Source: UBA1479 sp040218445 (GTDB lineage: Bacteria > Pseudomonadota > Alphaproteobacteria > Rhodospirillales > Casp-alpha2). Taken from it: DNA of 64,000 bases. Within the stretch, counting starts at the first letter, position 1. Each line of letters opens with the position of its first letter. The stretch is from the NCBI GenBank assembly GCA_040218445.1, contig JAVJRK010000015.1, positions 170,405 through 234,404 on the forward strand, read 5' to 3'. The translations under genes were made by a program, and so were the position numbers. Shown here piece by piece: positions 17,720 through 26,808 of this stretch. The notes beneath the pieces are model-generated. The model made no database searches and was not told where the DNA came from. It was given only the letters and a program-made list of their open reading frames with translations.

Positions 17720-20443
17720 CTAGACCTTCCCATGACAGTGCTTGAATTTGCTGCCTGACCCGCAGGGGCAGGGCGCGTTGCGCGGCACCTTGCCCCAGGT
17801 TGCGGGATCGTTGGGATCAACTTCGGCGGCGGCCTGGCGGTTGACCACGGTCATGGTCGCCGTACCCGTTGCTTCGCCCTCTTCGTCGCCGAAATATTCG
17901 GGCGCGTCGTGGTGGGCCTCGCCTTCGCTGCCCGCGCGGGCGGCCAAGTATTCTTCTTCGGAAAAGTCCATGTTCAGTTCCACATGGGCCAGCATCATGG
18001 ATGTGCGCTCGCGCAAGGAAACGAGCATTTCCTCGAACAGCTCGAACGCTTCCTGTTTGTATTCGTTCAAGGGGTCACGCTGGCCATAGGCGCGCAGCCC
18101 GATACCGTGGCGCAGGTGGTCCAGGGTCAGCAGGTGGTCTTTCCACAACTGATCCAGAAGCTGCAGCAGAACCGCTTTTTCGACCGAGCGGAAGATGTCT
18201 GGCCCGGCATTGGCGGCCTTGGTGGCGATCTGTTCGTCGACTGCTTTCAGTAAACGTTCGCGCACTTCGGCATCGGCGATGCCTTCTTCCTTGGCCCAGT
18301 CCTGCACCGGCAGGTCGAGGCTGAACACACGCATGATTTCCTCATGCAGGGTGTCCATTTCCCACTGCTCGGCATAAGCCTTTTCCGGCATGGTCAGGGC
18401 GACCATGTCGTCGATCACCTGATGGCGCATGTCGGTGACGTCTTCCGAAACATCTTCCGCCGCCATCAATTCCTTGCGCTGTTCGTAAATGACCTTGCGC
18501 TGGTCATTCATGACGTCGTCGAATTTCAGCAGGTTCTTGCGGATTTCGAAGTTCCGTTCTTCCACCTTCTGCTGCGCTTTCTCCAAGGCCTTGTTGACCC
18601 AGGGGTGAATGATGGCCTCGCCGTCCTGAAGGCCCAGTTTCTGCAGCATGCTGTCGATGCGCTCCGATCCGAAAATGCGCATCAGATCGTCTTCCAATGA
18701 CAGGAAGAAGGACGAGCCGCCGGGATCGCCCTGACGGCCCGACCGGCCGCGCAACTGGTTGTCGATGCGCCGGCTTTCATGGCGTTCCGTGGCGATCACG
18801 TACAACCCGCCGGCCTTCTTGACGATTTCGCGGTCTGCCGCGATCTCGTCGGCGATCTTCTGATATTGGGTGTCGTATTCGGGCGTGCCCGGCTGGGCGG
18901 TGATTTCCAGGCCCGCGCGCATGTCCACGTTGCCGCCCAGCTGGATGTCCGTACCGCGCCCGGCCATGTTGGTGGCGATGGTCACGGCACCGGGGCGCCC
19001 GGCCTGGGCGATGATCTGGGCTTCCTGGTCGTGGAAACGGGCGTTCAGCACATTGTGTTCGATCTTGCGGGCCTTCAGGCGCGCGGCCAGGTCTTCGGAC
19101 TTTTCGATTGATACGGTGCCGACCAGAACCGGCTGCTGTTTTTTGTGGCAGTCCTCGATCAGATCAAGGATGGCTTCGAATTTCTCGGCCCCCGTGCGGA
19201 ACACGATGTCGTCTTCGTCTTCGCGGATACAGGGCACGTTGGTCGGGATTTCAATCACTTCCAGGCCGTAAATTTGGTGGAATTCACCGGCTTCGGTCAT
19301 GGCCGTGCCGGTCATCCCCGCAAGCTTGGGATACAGGCGGAAGTAATTCTGGAAAGTGATCGAGGCCAGGGTCTGGTTTTCGTTCTGGATTTCCACGCCT
19401 TCCTTGGCTTCAAGCGCCTGGTGTAGGCCTTCGGAATAGCGCCGGCCTTCCATCATGCGGCCCGTGAATTCGTCGATGATGACGACCTTGTCGTCCTTGA
19501 CGATATAGTCCGTGTCGCGTTGGAACAGGATATGCGCGCGCAGGGCCGAATTGGCGTGGTGCACAAGGGCGATGTTGTTGATGTCGTACAGCGAGCCTTC
19601 TTCAAGAAGGCCCTTTTCGCGCATCAGCTCTTCAAGCTTCTCCATGCCGGATTCCGTGAAGGTGGCGGCACGGGCCTTTTCGTCCTTCTCGTAATCATCG
19701 GGCGTGACGTTCTTCACGATCTTGTCGACGGCGACGTAAAGATCGGAATTATCCTCGGTCGCGCCGGAAATGATCAGCGGCGTGCGGGCTTCGTCGATCA
19801 GGATGCTGTCGACTTCATCGACGATGGCGAAATTGAAGGGCCGCTGGACCATGTCTTCCAGCGTGAATTTCATGTTGTCGCGCAGATAGTCGAACCCGAA
19901 TTCGTTGTTGGTGCCGTAGGTGATGTCGGCGCCGTAAGCCGCGCGCCGTTCTTCGTCGTTCAGGCCGTGACGGATGACGCCCACGGTCAGGCCCAGCATT
20001 TCAAAGATCGGTGCCATCCAGCCGGCATCGCGCTGCGCCAGATAATCGTTCACGGTGACGACATGCACGCCCTTGCCTTCGATGGCATTCAAATAGACGG
20101 GCAGGGTGGAAACCAGGGTCTTGCCTTCGCCGGTCTTCATTTCCGCGATCTGCCCCTTGTGCAGGACGGTCCCGCCCAGAAGCTGAACATCGAAGTGGCG
20201 CTGGCCCAGGGTGCGCTTGGCGGCTTCGCGGACGGTGGCGAAGGCCTCGACCATGATGCCGTCGAGCGTTTCCCCGGCTTCCAGGCGCTGGCGGAAAGCT
20301 GCCGTGCGGGCCTTGAGGTCTTCGTCGGACAATCCCTCCAATTCCGGCTCCAGGCCGTTAATGGCATCGACGTCCTTTTGCAGGCCGCTTAGGTACCGCT
20401 CATTGGCGGAACCGAACAGGCTCTTGGCGATGGCGCTGAACAT
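17720..20443 (-). CDS. secA: Preprotein translocase ATPase SecA
   Basis: The 907-residue protein drives post-translational export through SecYEG. Visible parts: the start MFSAIAKSLFGSANERY, Walker A MKTGEGKTLV, DEVDSILIDEARTPL (DEAD-like Walker B), the SIEKSEDLAARL and NMAGRGTDIQLGG region of the second nucleotide-binding fold, the long helical scaffold, and the C-terminal zinc and SecB-binding motif CPCGSGSKFKHCHG. I placed the start at 20443 because the longer open frame upstream encodes nothing SecA-like. It is divergent from the parvulin gene. Confidence 0.97.
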   Translation of the reverse strand: MFSAIAKSLFGSANERYLSGLQKDVDAINGLEPELEGLSDEDLKARTAAFRQRLEAGETLDGIMVEAFATVREAAKRTLGQRHFDVQLLGGTVLHKGQIAEMKTGEGKTLVSTLPVYLNAIEGKGVHVVTVNDYLAQRDAGWMAPIFEMLGLTVGVIRHGLNDEERRAAYGADITYGTNNEFGFDYLRDNMKFTLEDMVQRPFNFAIVDEVDSILIDEARTPLIISGATEDNSDLYVAVDKIVKNVTPDDYEKDEKARAATFTESGMEKLEELMREKGLLEEGSLYDINNIALVHHANSALRAHILFQRDTDYIVKDDKVVIIDEFTGRMMEGRRYSEGLHQALEAKEGVEIQNENQTLASITFQNYFRLYPKLAGMTGTAMTEAGEFHQIYGLEVIEIPTNVPCIREDEDDIVFRTGAEKFEAILDLIEDCHKKQQPVLVGTVSIEKSEDLAARLKARKIEHNVLNARFHDQEAQIIAQAGRPGAVTIATNMAGRGTDIQLGGNVDMRAGLEITAQPGTPEYDTQYQKIADEIAADREIVKKAGGLYVIATERHESRRIDNQLRGRSGRQGDPGGSSFFLSLEDDLMRIFGSERIDSMLQKLGLQDGEAIIHPWVNKALEKAQQKVEERNFEIRKNLLKFDDVMNDQRKVIYEQRKELMAAEDVSEDVTDMRHQVIDDMVALTMPEKAYAEQWEMDTLHEEIMRVFSLDLPVQDWAKEEGIADAEVRERLLKAVDEQIATKAANAGPDIFRSVEKAVLLQLLDQLWKDHLLTLDHLRHGIGLRAYGQRDPLNEYKQEAFELFEEMLVSLRERTSMMLAHVELNMDFSEEEYLAARAGSEGEAHHDAPEYFGDEEGEATGTATMTVVNRQAAAEVDPNDPATWGKVPRNAPCPCGSGSKFKHCHGKV

Positions 20444-20700
20444 TCGGGGGGTCGTCCTTAGAAGATATAAAGATTTGAATAGCTGTGCAGATGTATGACG
20501 CGATTGTGGCCGTACCTTGGCGGAATCGTTGGGCAAGAGATAGAGGTGCTCCCGGGTCCTGTCAATGCAGGGACACACACCACGAATGCCCTATTTCGGC
20601 CTCACATTCAAATCACTGTTCTTGAGAACCGGCCTTCGCTAGGGTGGGCCGCAATTCAACGGCCGGTCAGCGGCCATCATCCAACAAAAGGGAAGTTTTC

Positions 20701-21543
20701 ATGACGTTTCATAATGCGCTTCGGGCTGGCGGAATTGCTGCAATCATGGGCCTTGCTGCCGTGTCATTGCCGGCCGGCCCGGCCCTGGCCGCGGATGACC
20801 CCGTGGTCGCCACCGTGAACGGCGCAAAAATCCACCGCTCGCAGCTGACGGAAGCCTACAGCCGGCTGCCCGCCCAATATCAGCAAGTGCCGATCGAACA
20901 GCTTTTCCCGGCGCTGCTGGACAGCATGATCGACGCCAAGCTTGCCGCCGAACAGGCGGTTAAGGAGAAGGTTCACGAAACCGAGGCCTTCAAGGCCGAA
21001 CTGGAAGCCTTCAAGGAACGTTTGCTGGGCTCCACCCTGATTCAGAACATGGTCGACGCCAAGGTCACGGTCGAAGCCGTCTCCCAGCGTTACGCCACGG
21101 TGGTCAAGGACATGGCCGGTCAGGTCGAAGTTCACGCGCGCCATATCCTGGTCAAGACCGAGGAAGAAGCCAAAGCGGTCATCAAGGACCTTTCCGGCGG
21201 GGCGGATTTCGCCGATTTGGCGAAAAAGAAATCAACCGGACCGTCCGGCCCCAACGGCGGCGATTTGGGATATTTCGGCAAGGGCCAGATGGTGCCCGAG
21301 TTTGAAAAGGCCGCATTCGCCATGGACAAGGGCGGGGTTACCAAGGCGCCGGTGCAGACCCAGTTCGGCTGGCACGTCATTAAGGTCGAGGACAAGCGCA
21401 CGCAGGAAGCACCGTCCTTGGAAGAGATGGAGCCGCAGATCCGGCAAAGCCTGACCCGCGAAATCGGGGCCGAGGTCACGAAGGATCTGCGCGGATCGGC
21501 CAAAATCGAACGCTTCAATTTGGACGGAACTCCGGTTAAGTAA
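20701..21543 (+). CDS. Periplasmic parvulin-type peptidyl-prolyl isomerase
   Basis: The 280-residue protein has a Sec signal peptide (cleavage near ALA-ADD, residues 27-30), an N-terminal SurA/PrsA-like helical chaperone region (about 30-145) and a parvulin domain (about 146-240: VHARHILVKTEEEAKAV, GGDLGYFGKGQMVPEFE, TQFGWHVIKV). It isomerises prolyl bonds and assists folding of exported proteins. ATG at 20701 is preferred over earlier codons because it begins the signal peptide. Being next to secA, it fits the export pathway. Similar proteins are annotated PrsA, PpiC or a SurA-like chaperone. Confidence 0.92.
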   Translation: MTFHNALRAGGIAAIMGLAAVSLPAGPALAADDPVVATVNGAKIHRSQLTEAYSRLPAQYQQVPIEQLFPALLDSMIDAKLAAEQAVKEKVHETEAFKAELEAFKERLLGSTLIQNMVDAKVTVEAVSQRYATVVKDMAGQVEVHARHILVKTEEEAKAVIKDLSGGADFADLAKKKSTGPSGPNGGDLGYFGKGQMVPEFEKAAFAMDKGGVTKAPVQTQFGWHVIKVEDKRTQEAPSLEEMEPQIRQSLTREIGAEVTKDLRGSAKIERFNLDGTPVK

Positions 21544-21552
21544 GGCGTATCA

Positions 21553-21578
21553 GGGCTTTCCCGGTTGCGGGGAAGCCC
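21553..21578 (+). terminator. Hairpin after the parvulin gene
   Basis: Arms GGGCTTTCCC (21553-21562) and GGGGAAGCCC (21569-21578) pair over ten positions (one G-U) around a six-base loop. It lies 10 bases after the stop codon and before argJ. The following GTTTGCC is a weak U-tract, so termination may be partial. Confidence 0.6.
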
Positions 21579-21605
21579 GTTTGCCTCCAGCCAACGAGCC
21601 TGATT

Positions 21606-22844
21606 ATGCCCGAAATCAAACGATCTCCCCTGGCACCTGAAAGTTTTCCGAACATCCCGCCTATCGGCGGGGTGCGTGTTGCCACGCGTGCCTGCGGTGT
21701 CCGCTATAAGGGGCGCACGGATGTCCTGCTGGTGGAACTGACGGACGAAACCCAGGTCGCGGGTGTGTTCACCAAATCACTGACGGCGTCGGCCCCCGTG
21801 GAATGGTGCCGCAAGTCCCTGCCGGGGGGCATCGCCAACGGGTTGATCGTCAATTCAGGCAACGCCAATGCCTTTACCGGGCGGGTGGGAGAAGAAGCGG
21901 TCGAGCAGGTCGTCGAGGCCGTGGCCGACCGCCTGGCCTGTCGGCCGTCGCGGGTGTTCGCCGCGTCCACGGGTGTGATCGGCGAGCCCTTGAATTTTCA
22001 GGCCATCACGGACGAACTGGATGCGCTGAAGGCCGACCTTGCCCCCGGCAAATGGGACGAAGCCGCCGCGGCCATCATGACCACGGATACCTTTCCCAAG
22101 GGGGCGGTGAAACAGGCAGAAATCAACGGCACCAAGGTCACCATCGCCGGGATCGCCAAGGGGTCGGGTATGATCGCGCCCGACATGGCGACCATGCTGG
22201 CCTATGTGTTCACGGACGCGGACATTCCGTCCCCGGTGCTGCAGGACATTCTGGCCCCGGTCTGCGGGCGGACCTTCAATTCCATCACCGTCGACAGCGA
22301 TACCTCGACCAGCGATTCCTGCATGCTGTTCGCGACCGGGGCGGCCGGAAACACCGCCGGTTTTTCCGGTGCCGACGATGCGGCGCTGGCCGATTTCAAG
22401 GCCAAGCTAGAGGCCGTGATGCTGGACTTGGCCCATCAGATCGTGCGCGACGGCGAAGGGGCATCGAAGTTCATTGAAATCACCGTGACCGGTGCGGAAA
22501 ACGAGGCCGCGGCCAAGCGCATCGGCCTGTCGATCGCCAATTCGCCCCTGGTCAAGACGGCCATCGCCGGCGAGGACGCCAACTGGGGCCGCATCGTCAT
22601 GGCCGTGGGCAAGGCGGGGGAGCGGGCCGAGCGTGACCGCCTGAACATTGCCATCGGCGGCATCACCATCGCCGCCAACGGCCTGGCCGTGGACGGTTAT
22701 GACGAAGCCCCCGTGACCGCCCATATGCAGAGCCCTGAAATCAACATCGCCGTCGATGTCGGCATCGGCAACGGGCGGGCGACCGTGTGGACCTGTGATT
22801 TGACCCACGGCTACATCGACATCAACGCCGATTACAGGTCTTGA
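21606..22844 (+). CDS. argJ: Bifunctional glutamate N-acetyltransferase/amino-acid acetyltransferase
   Basis: The 412-residue ArgJ moves the acetyl group from N-acetylornithine to glutamate in arginine synthesis and may also use acetyl-CoA. It is made as a precursor that self-cleaves before a conserved Thr: here Thr196 in GMIAPDMATMLAY. Other family marks are LIVNSGNANAFTG, STGVIGEPL, SVDSDTST-like TVDSDTSTSDS, GEGASKFIE and the GDPNWGR-like GEDANWGRIVMA. Its stop codon shares a base with the ATG of mutT. Confidence 0.96.
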   Translation: MPEIKRSPLAPESFPNIPPIGGVRVATRACGVRYKGRTDVLLVELTDETQVAGVFTKSLTASAPVEWCRKSLPGGIANGLIVNSGNANAFTGRVGEEAVEQVVEAVADRLACRPSRVFAASTGVIGEPLNFQAITDELDALKADLAPGKWDEAAAAIMTTDTFPKGAVKQAEINGTKVTIAGIAKGSGMIAPDMATMLAYVFTDADIPSPVLQDILAPVCGRTFNSITVDSDTSTSDSCMLFATGAAGNTAGFSGADDAALADFKAKLEAVMLDLAHQIVRDGEGASKFIEITVTGAENEAAAKRIGLSIANSPLVKTAIAGEDANWGRIVMAVGKAGERAERDRLNIAIGGITIAANGLAVDGYDEAPVTAHMQSPEINIAVDVGIGNGRATVWTCDLTHGYIDINADYRS

Positions 22845-23308
22845 TGGAGATGGACCTTCCCGAAGGCGGCTGCTGGGACGCGGAATTCCGCCGCGCCCCG
22901 GGCGATGTGAAAACCGTCATCGTGGTCGCCGCCGTGCTGGTCGATATCGACGGACGGATCCTGGTGGCCCAACGGCCCGAAGGCAAGGCCATGGCGGGTC
23001 TGTGGGAATTTCCGGGCGGCAAGCTGGAAGCGGGTGAGTTGCCGGAAACGGCGCTGGTGCGCGAATTGAAGGAAGAACTGGGCATCGACCTGACGGAAAG
23101 CTGCCTGGCCCCCCTGACCTTCGCCAGTCATCTTTATGAGGATTTTCACCTGCTGATGCCGGTCTATGTGGCACGCCAATGGAAGGGCGAGCCCCGGGGG
23201 CTGGACGGACAGGCCCTGAAATGGGTGCAGCCGATGAAACTGCGCGACCTTCCCATGCCGCCGGCGGACGAACCGCTGGTCGCCTTGATCCGGGATTTTC
23301 TGGGCTAG
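22844..23308 (+). CDS. mutT: Nudix hydrolase, MutT-type 8-oxo-dGTP diphosphatase
   Basis: The 154-residue protein has the Nudix box from GGKLEAGELPETALVREL into KEELGI (GX5EX7REUXEEXGU, about residues 62-84), preceded by the MutT-typical WEFPGGK. It removes oxidised dGTP from the nucleotide pool. The ATG at 22844 overlaps the last base of the argJ stop; the argJ-mutT pairing is common in alphaproteobacteria and supports translational coupling. Confidence 0.93.
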   Translation: MEMDLPEGGCWDAEFRRAPGDVKTVIVVAAVLVDIDGRILVAQRPEGKAMAGLWEFPGGKLEAGELPETALVRELKEELGIDLTESCLAPLTFASHLYEDFHLLMPVYVARQWKGEPRGLDGQALKWVQPMKLRDLPMPPADEPLVALIRDFLG

Positions 23309-23318
23309 CCCCTACCCG

Positions 23319-23945
23319 TCACGCGAAATACCAAAGATCGACCGCGAAATGGATGAAGACGACCAGCGCCAGACTGCCGCTGCGCCGGTAAAGCGCCATC
23401 AGCAACAGGCCCCATACGAAGGCGATGGTCGTATCGGCCAGCCCCTGCGGCAGATGCAACAGGGCAAAAATCAGGGACGATCCAAGATATAACCCGGCGA
23501 CGCCGGTGCCCCGGGATGACCACCAGCGAAACCACAGGGCCCGGAATACCAGTTCTTCCGAAAGGGCGACCAGGGCCAGGCCGAAGGTCAGATCGACGGC
23601 CCGCCAGACTTGGTTATCCAGCGGCGGGAAACTGACGCCCGGGAACAACAGATTGTCAAAGGCCTGGCGCGGGTCACCGGCGGTCGCCATGTCGGTGATG
23701 ATGATGGCGGCCGAGCCCGCCAGCGCCCATATCCAGACCGGATCGGTGATCGGCGGCAGGGGGCGGCGCGGGCCGCTTGTCAGCGCGCCCCAGCCAAGGG
23801 CGATGATCAACGCGCGCTGGGCATAGTCGATCAGATAGATGTCGCTGCCCGCGGCCAGGAACTTGGCCCAGCCCAGATAGAACAGCGCCAGAAGGATCGT
23901 AAGCAGGAATCCCGGGCGGTTCGCCACGGTGTCACCCCATGCCAT
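23319..23945 (-). CDS. CPBP-family intramembrane protease
   Basis: The 208-residue protein has about six membrane segments and the CPBP (CAAX protease and bacteriocin-processing) motifs: LSEELVFRALWF (Glu-Glu-x3-Arg), FALLHLPQG (catalytic His) and HFAVDLW (last His-Asp motif). The family are metal-dependent glutamate intramembrane proteases; targets here are unknown. The ATG at 23945 overlaps the end of the MarR-like gene by 14 bases, so the two form an operon. It ends 10 bases from the convergent mutT. Confidence 0.85.
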   Translation of the reverse strand: MAWGDTVANRPGFLLTILLALFYLGWAKFLAAGSDIYLIDYAQRALIIALGWGALTSGPRRPLPPITDPVWIWALAGSAAIIITDMATAGDPRQAFDNLLFPGVSFPPLDNQVWRAVDLTFGLALVALSEELVFRALWFRWWSSRGTGVAGLYLGSSLIFALLHLPQGLADTTIAFVWGLLLMALYRRSGSLALVVFIHFAVDLWYFA

Positions 23946-24324
23946 CGATCTGCTTGCAGGTTTTCTGCATTTCGCTGACCACAAGGTCGAAGAACCGGTC
24001 CAGGCGATCGCGCAGGTCGGTGGACAGGGTCAGCAGTTTGGATCTGGCGTCCTTCGGGTTGTCCTGTTCCCGGATCAGGCCCTTTTTCAGTGCGGCATCC
24101 AGATATTTTCCGGCCGTATGGGCGCTTTTGATCCCGGTCATGTATTTCAAGGCATCGGTCTTGCGCACCGGGGTGCGGGCCCGCCACATGTTGGTCAGAA
24201 GGTCCCAATAGGCGGCGTCGTAGAAATCCGTATCCCCTTCGAACACCTGAACCCATTCGCGCCCGATGGTATCCGTGAAATCCATATAGGTGCGATGCTG
24301 TTCATTGCTGAACGTCAGCTTCAT
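23932..24324 (-). CDS. Winged-helix (MarR-like) regulator
   Basis: The 130-residue protein has a helix-turn-helix followed by a wing: RKTDALKYMTGIKSAHTAGK, then YLDAALKKGLIREQDNPKDA with RSKLLTLSTDLRDRLDRFFD, the classic MarR spacing. It overlaps the CPBP protease gene and is divergent from the glycine-zipper lipoprotein, whose promoter region contains several related ATWTAGAT sites. Auto-regulation and control of the lipoprotein are plausible. The ligand is unknown. Confidence 0.8.
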   Translation of the reverse strand: MKLTFSNEQHRTYMDFTDTIGREWVQVFEGDTDFYDAAYWDLLTNMWRARTPVRKTDALKYMTGIKSAHTAGKYLDAALKKGLIREQDNPKDARSKLLTLSTDLRDRLDRFFDLVVSEMQKTCKQIDGMG

Positions 24325-24408
24325 TTGTTTGCCCCGTTTCTTTTTTTAGCGGCGATCCAAACCCCCTCAGGTCCTGCCGCAACCCCTGATTTGTTATAGC
24401 CGATCACA

Positions 24409-24471
24409 ATTTAGATGCAAAATTAAATTTAGTTATTGACATCAAATATAGATGTAAATATATATCTAAAT
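24409..24471. promoter_or_regulatory. Sigma-70 promoter with overlapping repeated operator motif
   Basis: TTGACA (24436-24441), a 17-base spacer and TATATA (24459-24464) form a near-consensus promoter for the plus-strand lipoprotein gene. Around it are ATTTAGATG (24409-24417), ATATAGATG (24446-24454) and inverted ATCTAAAT (24464-24471), plus ACATC-N7-GATGT at 24439-24455. Sites overlap the -35, spacer and -10, as expected for repression by the divergent MarR-like protein. Confidence 0.7.
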
Positions 24472-24533
24472 ACTGACTTAACCCGCCACGGGGGACGCCC
24501 ACAGGTTCCGGCGGATTATTAACGGAGGTAGTT

Positions 24534-25094
24534 ATGAACACGCATTCGATCCCGCAGACCGAACAGGCCGGCACGCCCGGTCGTATTCGTAAATCCACCC
24601 GCGCGGGGCGCCGCCCGGTCTTCGCTGCTGTCGCCGCCCTGATGGGGGTGGTCATGCTGGGTGGCTGTGTGACAAACGGCAACGGCACCGGCATGAAGCA
24701 GGGTGCGGGCACGCTGATCGGCGCCGGCCTGGGCGGATTGGTCGGCTCCAAGGTCGGCGGGGGCCGGGGGCAGCTGGCCGCCGTCGCGGCGGGCGCACTT
24801 CTAGGCGGGTTCATGGGCAACGAAGTCGGGGCCTCCCTGGACCGTGCCGATCAGATGTATCAGCAGCGCGCGCAAAGCAGCGCCCTTAACAAGGCCGATT
24901 GGCAGCCGGTCAGCTGGTCCAACCCGGACAGCGGCAACCACGGCACGATCACGCCGACGCGCACCATCCAGCATTCGGGGACGGGCCAGATCTGCCGGGA
25001 ATACCAGACCACGGTGACGGTCGGCGGCCGTGAACAGCAAGGATACGGCACCGCCTGTCAGACCGCCGACGGCGACTGGCGCATTTCCAGCTAG
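24534..25094 (+). CDS. Glycine-zipper outer-membrane lipoprotein (17-kDa surface antigen type)
   Basis: The 186-residue protein has a long basic n-region, a hydrophobic stretch and a lipobox LGGC with Cys near residue 44. Then comes a glycine-zipper 2TM segment (GAGTLIGAGLGGLVGSKVGG and GALLGGFMGNEVG, about 57-103) and a C-terminal surface-antigen domain ending ICREYQTTVTVGGREQQGYG and a short Trp-containing end. Such proteins sit in the outer membrane or periplasm; exact function is unclear. A GGAGG site precedes the ATG by about seven bases. Confidence 0.88.
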   Translation: MNTHSIPQTEQAGTPGRIRKSTRAGRRPVFAAVAALMGVVMLGGCVTNGNGTGMKQGAGTLIGAGLGGLVGSKVGGGRGQLAAVAAGALLGGFMGNEVGASLDRADQMYQQRAQSSALNKADWQPVSWSNPDSGNHGTITPTRTIQHSGTGQICREYQTTVTVGGREQQGYGTACQTADGDWRISS

Positions 25095-25183
25095 GTTTTC
25101 AGACAACACCAACGAACGGCAGGGACGCCGCTCGACCTCACCCCCCTCAGGGACGGACATACCTCCTCCCTGTCCCTGCCCGG

Positions 25184-25219
25184 ACCGCCCCGCACTGCCA
25201 GCGGGGCGGTTCGTCGTTT
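25184..25219 (+). terminator. Rho-independent terminator after the lipoprotein gene
   Basis: Arms ACCGCCCCGC (25184-25193) and GCGGGGCGGT (25201-25210) pair perfectly over ten bases around a seven-base loop, followed by TCGTCGTTTC. It lies 90 bases after the stop codon. Confidence 0.8.
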
Positions 25220-25253
25220 CAAGTTGCGGGGAACCCGGCTTGCCGCTACCTAG

Positions 25254-26027
25254 ATGCCCATGACCGATTCCACACAGCCGCAAGAAACCGTCACCGCCTG
25301 CCTGATCATCATCGGCAACGAGATCCTGTCGGGCCGCACACGCGACGCCAACCTGCAATTTCTGGGCGAGAACCTGAATGCGCTGGGCATCCGCTTGATG
25401 GAAGGCCGCGTCATCCCCGACGTCGAAGCGACCATCATCGCCAATGTCAACGATGCCCGGGCCAAATTCGATTACGTGTTCACCACGGGCGGGATCGGGC
25501 CGACCCATGACGACATTACCTCGGCCTGCATCGCCAAGGCCTTCGGCCGCAAGCTGATCCGCCATCCCGATGCGGAAAAACTGCTGCGCGCCCATTACAA
25601 GCCCGAGGACGTAACCGAAGCCCGCATGAAGATGGCCGACGTGCCGGAGGATTCGATCCTGCTGGAAAACCCGGTCAGCCGCGCCCCCGGATTTCAGGTC
25701 GACAACGTGTTCGTGTTGCCGGGGGTGCCCCGGATCATGCAGGCCATGTTCGACCTGTTCAAACACCGGCTCGCGGGCGGGGCGGAAATGCTGTCCAAAT
25801 CCATCGCTTCCTACACGCCCGAGGGCAAGATCGCGGCCCGCCTGACGGCCCTGCAGGACGAACACCCGGCGCTGGAGATCGGCAGCTACCCGTTTTCGCG
25901 CGACGGCAAGCATGGCTCCACCATCGTCATTCGCGGCACGGACGCCGACGATATCGCCAATGCGGCGGAAAAGCTCCGCTCGATCATGCGCGACCTGGGC
26001 AACGAGCCCCAGGAAGTGGGGCTCTAG
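25254..26027 (+). CDS. MoaB/CinA N-terminal-type molybdopterin-binding-fold protein
   Basis: The 257-residue protein has the MoCF-binding fold: ACLIIIGNEILSGRTRDAN at the start, FTTGGIGPTHDDIT (the GGTGxTxxD-type motif, here GGIGPTHDD) and NVFVLPGVPRIMQAMF. It corresponds to the N-terminal half of CinA without the C-terminal nicotinamide-nucleotide amidase domain. Stand-alone versions are common in alphaproteobacteria; the substrate is uncertain. It is convergent with bluB and overlaps its end by 4 bases. A second ATG two codons later is also possible. Confidence 0.88.
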   Translation: MPMTDSTQPQETVTACLIIIGNEILSGRTRDANLQFLGENLNALGIRLMEGRVIPDVEATIIANVNDARAKFDYVFTTGGIGPTHDDITSACIAKAFGRKLIRHPDAEKLLRAHYKPEDVTEARMKMADVPEDSILLENPVSRAPGFQVDNVFVLPGVPRIMQAMFDLFKHRLAGGAEMLSKSIASYTPEGKIAARLTALQDEHPALEIGSYPFSRDGKHGSTIVIRGTDADDIANAAEKLRSIMRDLGNEPQEVGL

Positions 26028-26671
26028 CGCTTCAGGATGAAGTCGTCGATGGGGGCTCGGTCCTGCCATCCGGCGCGCACCAATTCGGGCGTCAGATGTT
26101 CTTCCTCGGGCCGGCCCAGGCACAGATAGGCGACCAACTGCCAGTCCGTGGGCACGTCCAGGATTTTCGCGACCCGTTCGGGATGGATGATCGACACCCA
26201 GCCCACGCCCACGCCCGCCGCCCGCGCCGCCAGCCACAGGGTGTTGACCGCCGCGACCACGGAATAGGGCAGCATTTCCGGCATGGTGTTCTGGCCCAGG
26301 CCGTGGCCGCGCTCCGTCGCCTGATCGGAAAACACGGCCAACTGCACGGGGGCGGCGTCCAGACCCGCCAGTTTCAGGCCCGCATAGGTCTGCGCCCGCT
26401 CGCCCGAATAGCCTTTCAGGGCATCGCCGTTGGCGGCTTCGAAATCGTCGCGCACGGCGCGGCGGCGGGCGGCGTCCTCGACCAGAACGAAGCGCCAGGG
26501 CTGCGAATTGCCGACACTGGGCGCCAGCGCCGCCTGGGCCAGCAGGCCCTCGATCAGACCATCCGGCAGGGCATCGGTGCGGAACCGCCGCACGTCGCGC
26601 CGCCACAGAAACAGGTCGCGCAACTTGTCGCGGAACGCGGCGTCGAAATCCGGTGGGGTCGGGTCGCTCAT
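26024..26671 (-). CDS. bluB: 5,6-dimethylbenzimidazole synthase
   Basis: BluB breaks down reduced FMN with oxygen to give dimethylbenzimidazole, the lower ligand of vitamin B12. The 215-residue nitroreductase-fold protein shows the BluB pattern: FLWRRDVRRFRTDALP, QAALAPSVGNSQPWRFV, GLGQNTMPEMLPYSVVAA, GVGVGWVSIIHPERV and LVAYLCLGRPEE. The start at 26671 (MSDPTPPDFD) is preferred over 26707. No cobalamin riboswitch is visible upstream. Cobalamin need fits the Mcl1/ethylmalonyl-CoA context. Confidence 0.9.
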   Translation of the reverse strand: MSDPTPPDFDAAFRDKLRDLFLWRRDVRRFRTDALPDGLIEGLLAQAALAPSVGNSQPWRFVLVEDAARRRAVRDDFEAANGDALKGYSGERAQTYAGLKLAGLDAAPVQLAVFSDQATERGHGLGQNTMPEMLPYSVVAAVNTLWLAARAAGVGVGWVSIIHPERVAKILDVPTDWQLVAYLCLGRPEEEHLTPELVRAGWQDRAPIDDFILKR

Positions 26672-26748
26672 GGGATGAGGTGTAGCGGCTCCCACCGGGG
26701 CGGGCAACCGTCCATCCGGCCGTTAATTTCAATCCCTGATCACCTGCC

Positions 26749-26778
26749 TTGGCCCTTGTGTCGATGGCGGCTTAGGAT
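26749..26778 (+). promoter_or_regulatory. Possible promoter of tRNA-Leu
   Basis: TTGGCC (26749-26754), an 18-base spacer and TAGGAT (26773-26778) lie 30 bases before the mature tRNA 5' end. Match to consensus is moderate. Confidence 0.35.
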
Positions 26779-26808
26779 TACCAGAGGACTGCCTGTCGAA
26801 GGCCCCGT

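Noticed and set aside
24801..26732. Long minus-strand frame (643 codons) over the lipoprotein, MoaB-fold and bluB genes
   Set aside because: It spans three recognised genes in other frames; such long shadows are common in GC-rich DNA.
26672..26808. Cobalamin riboswitch before bluB
   Set aside because: No B12-box-like sequence and too little space; the gap mainly holds the tRNA promoter.
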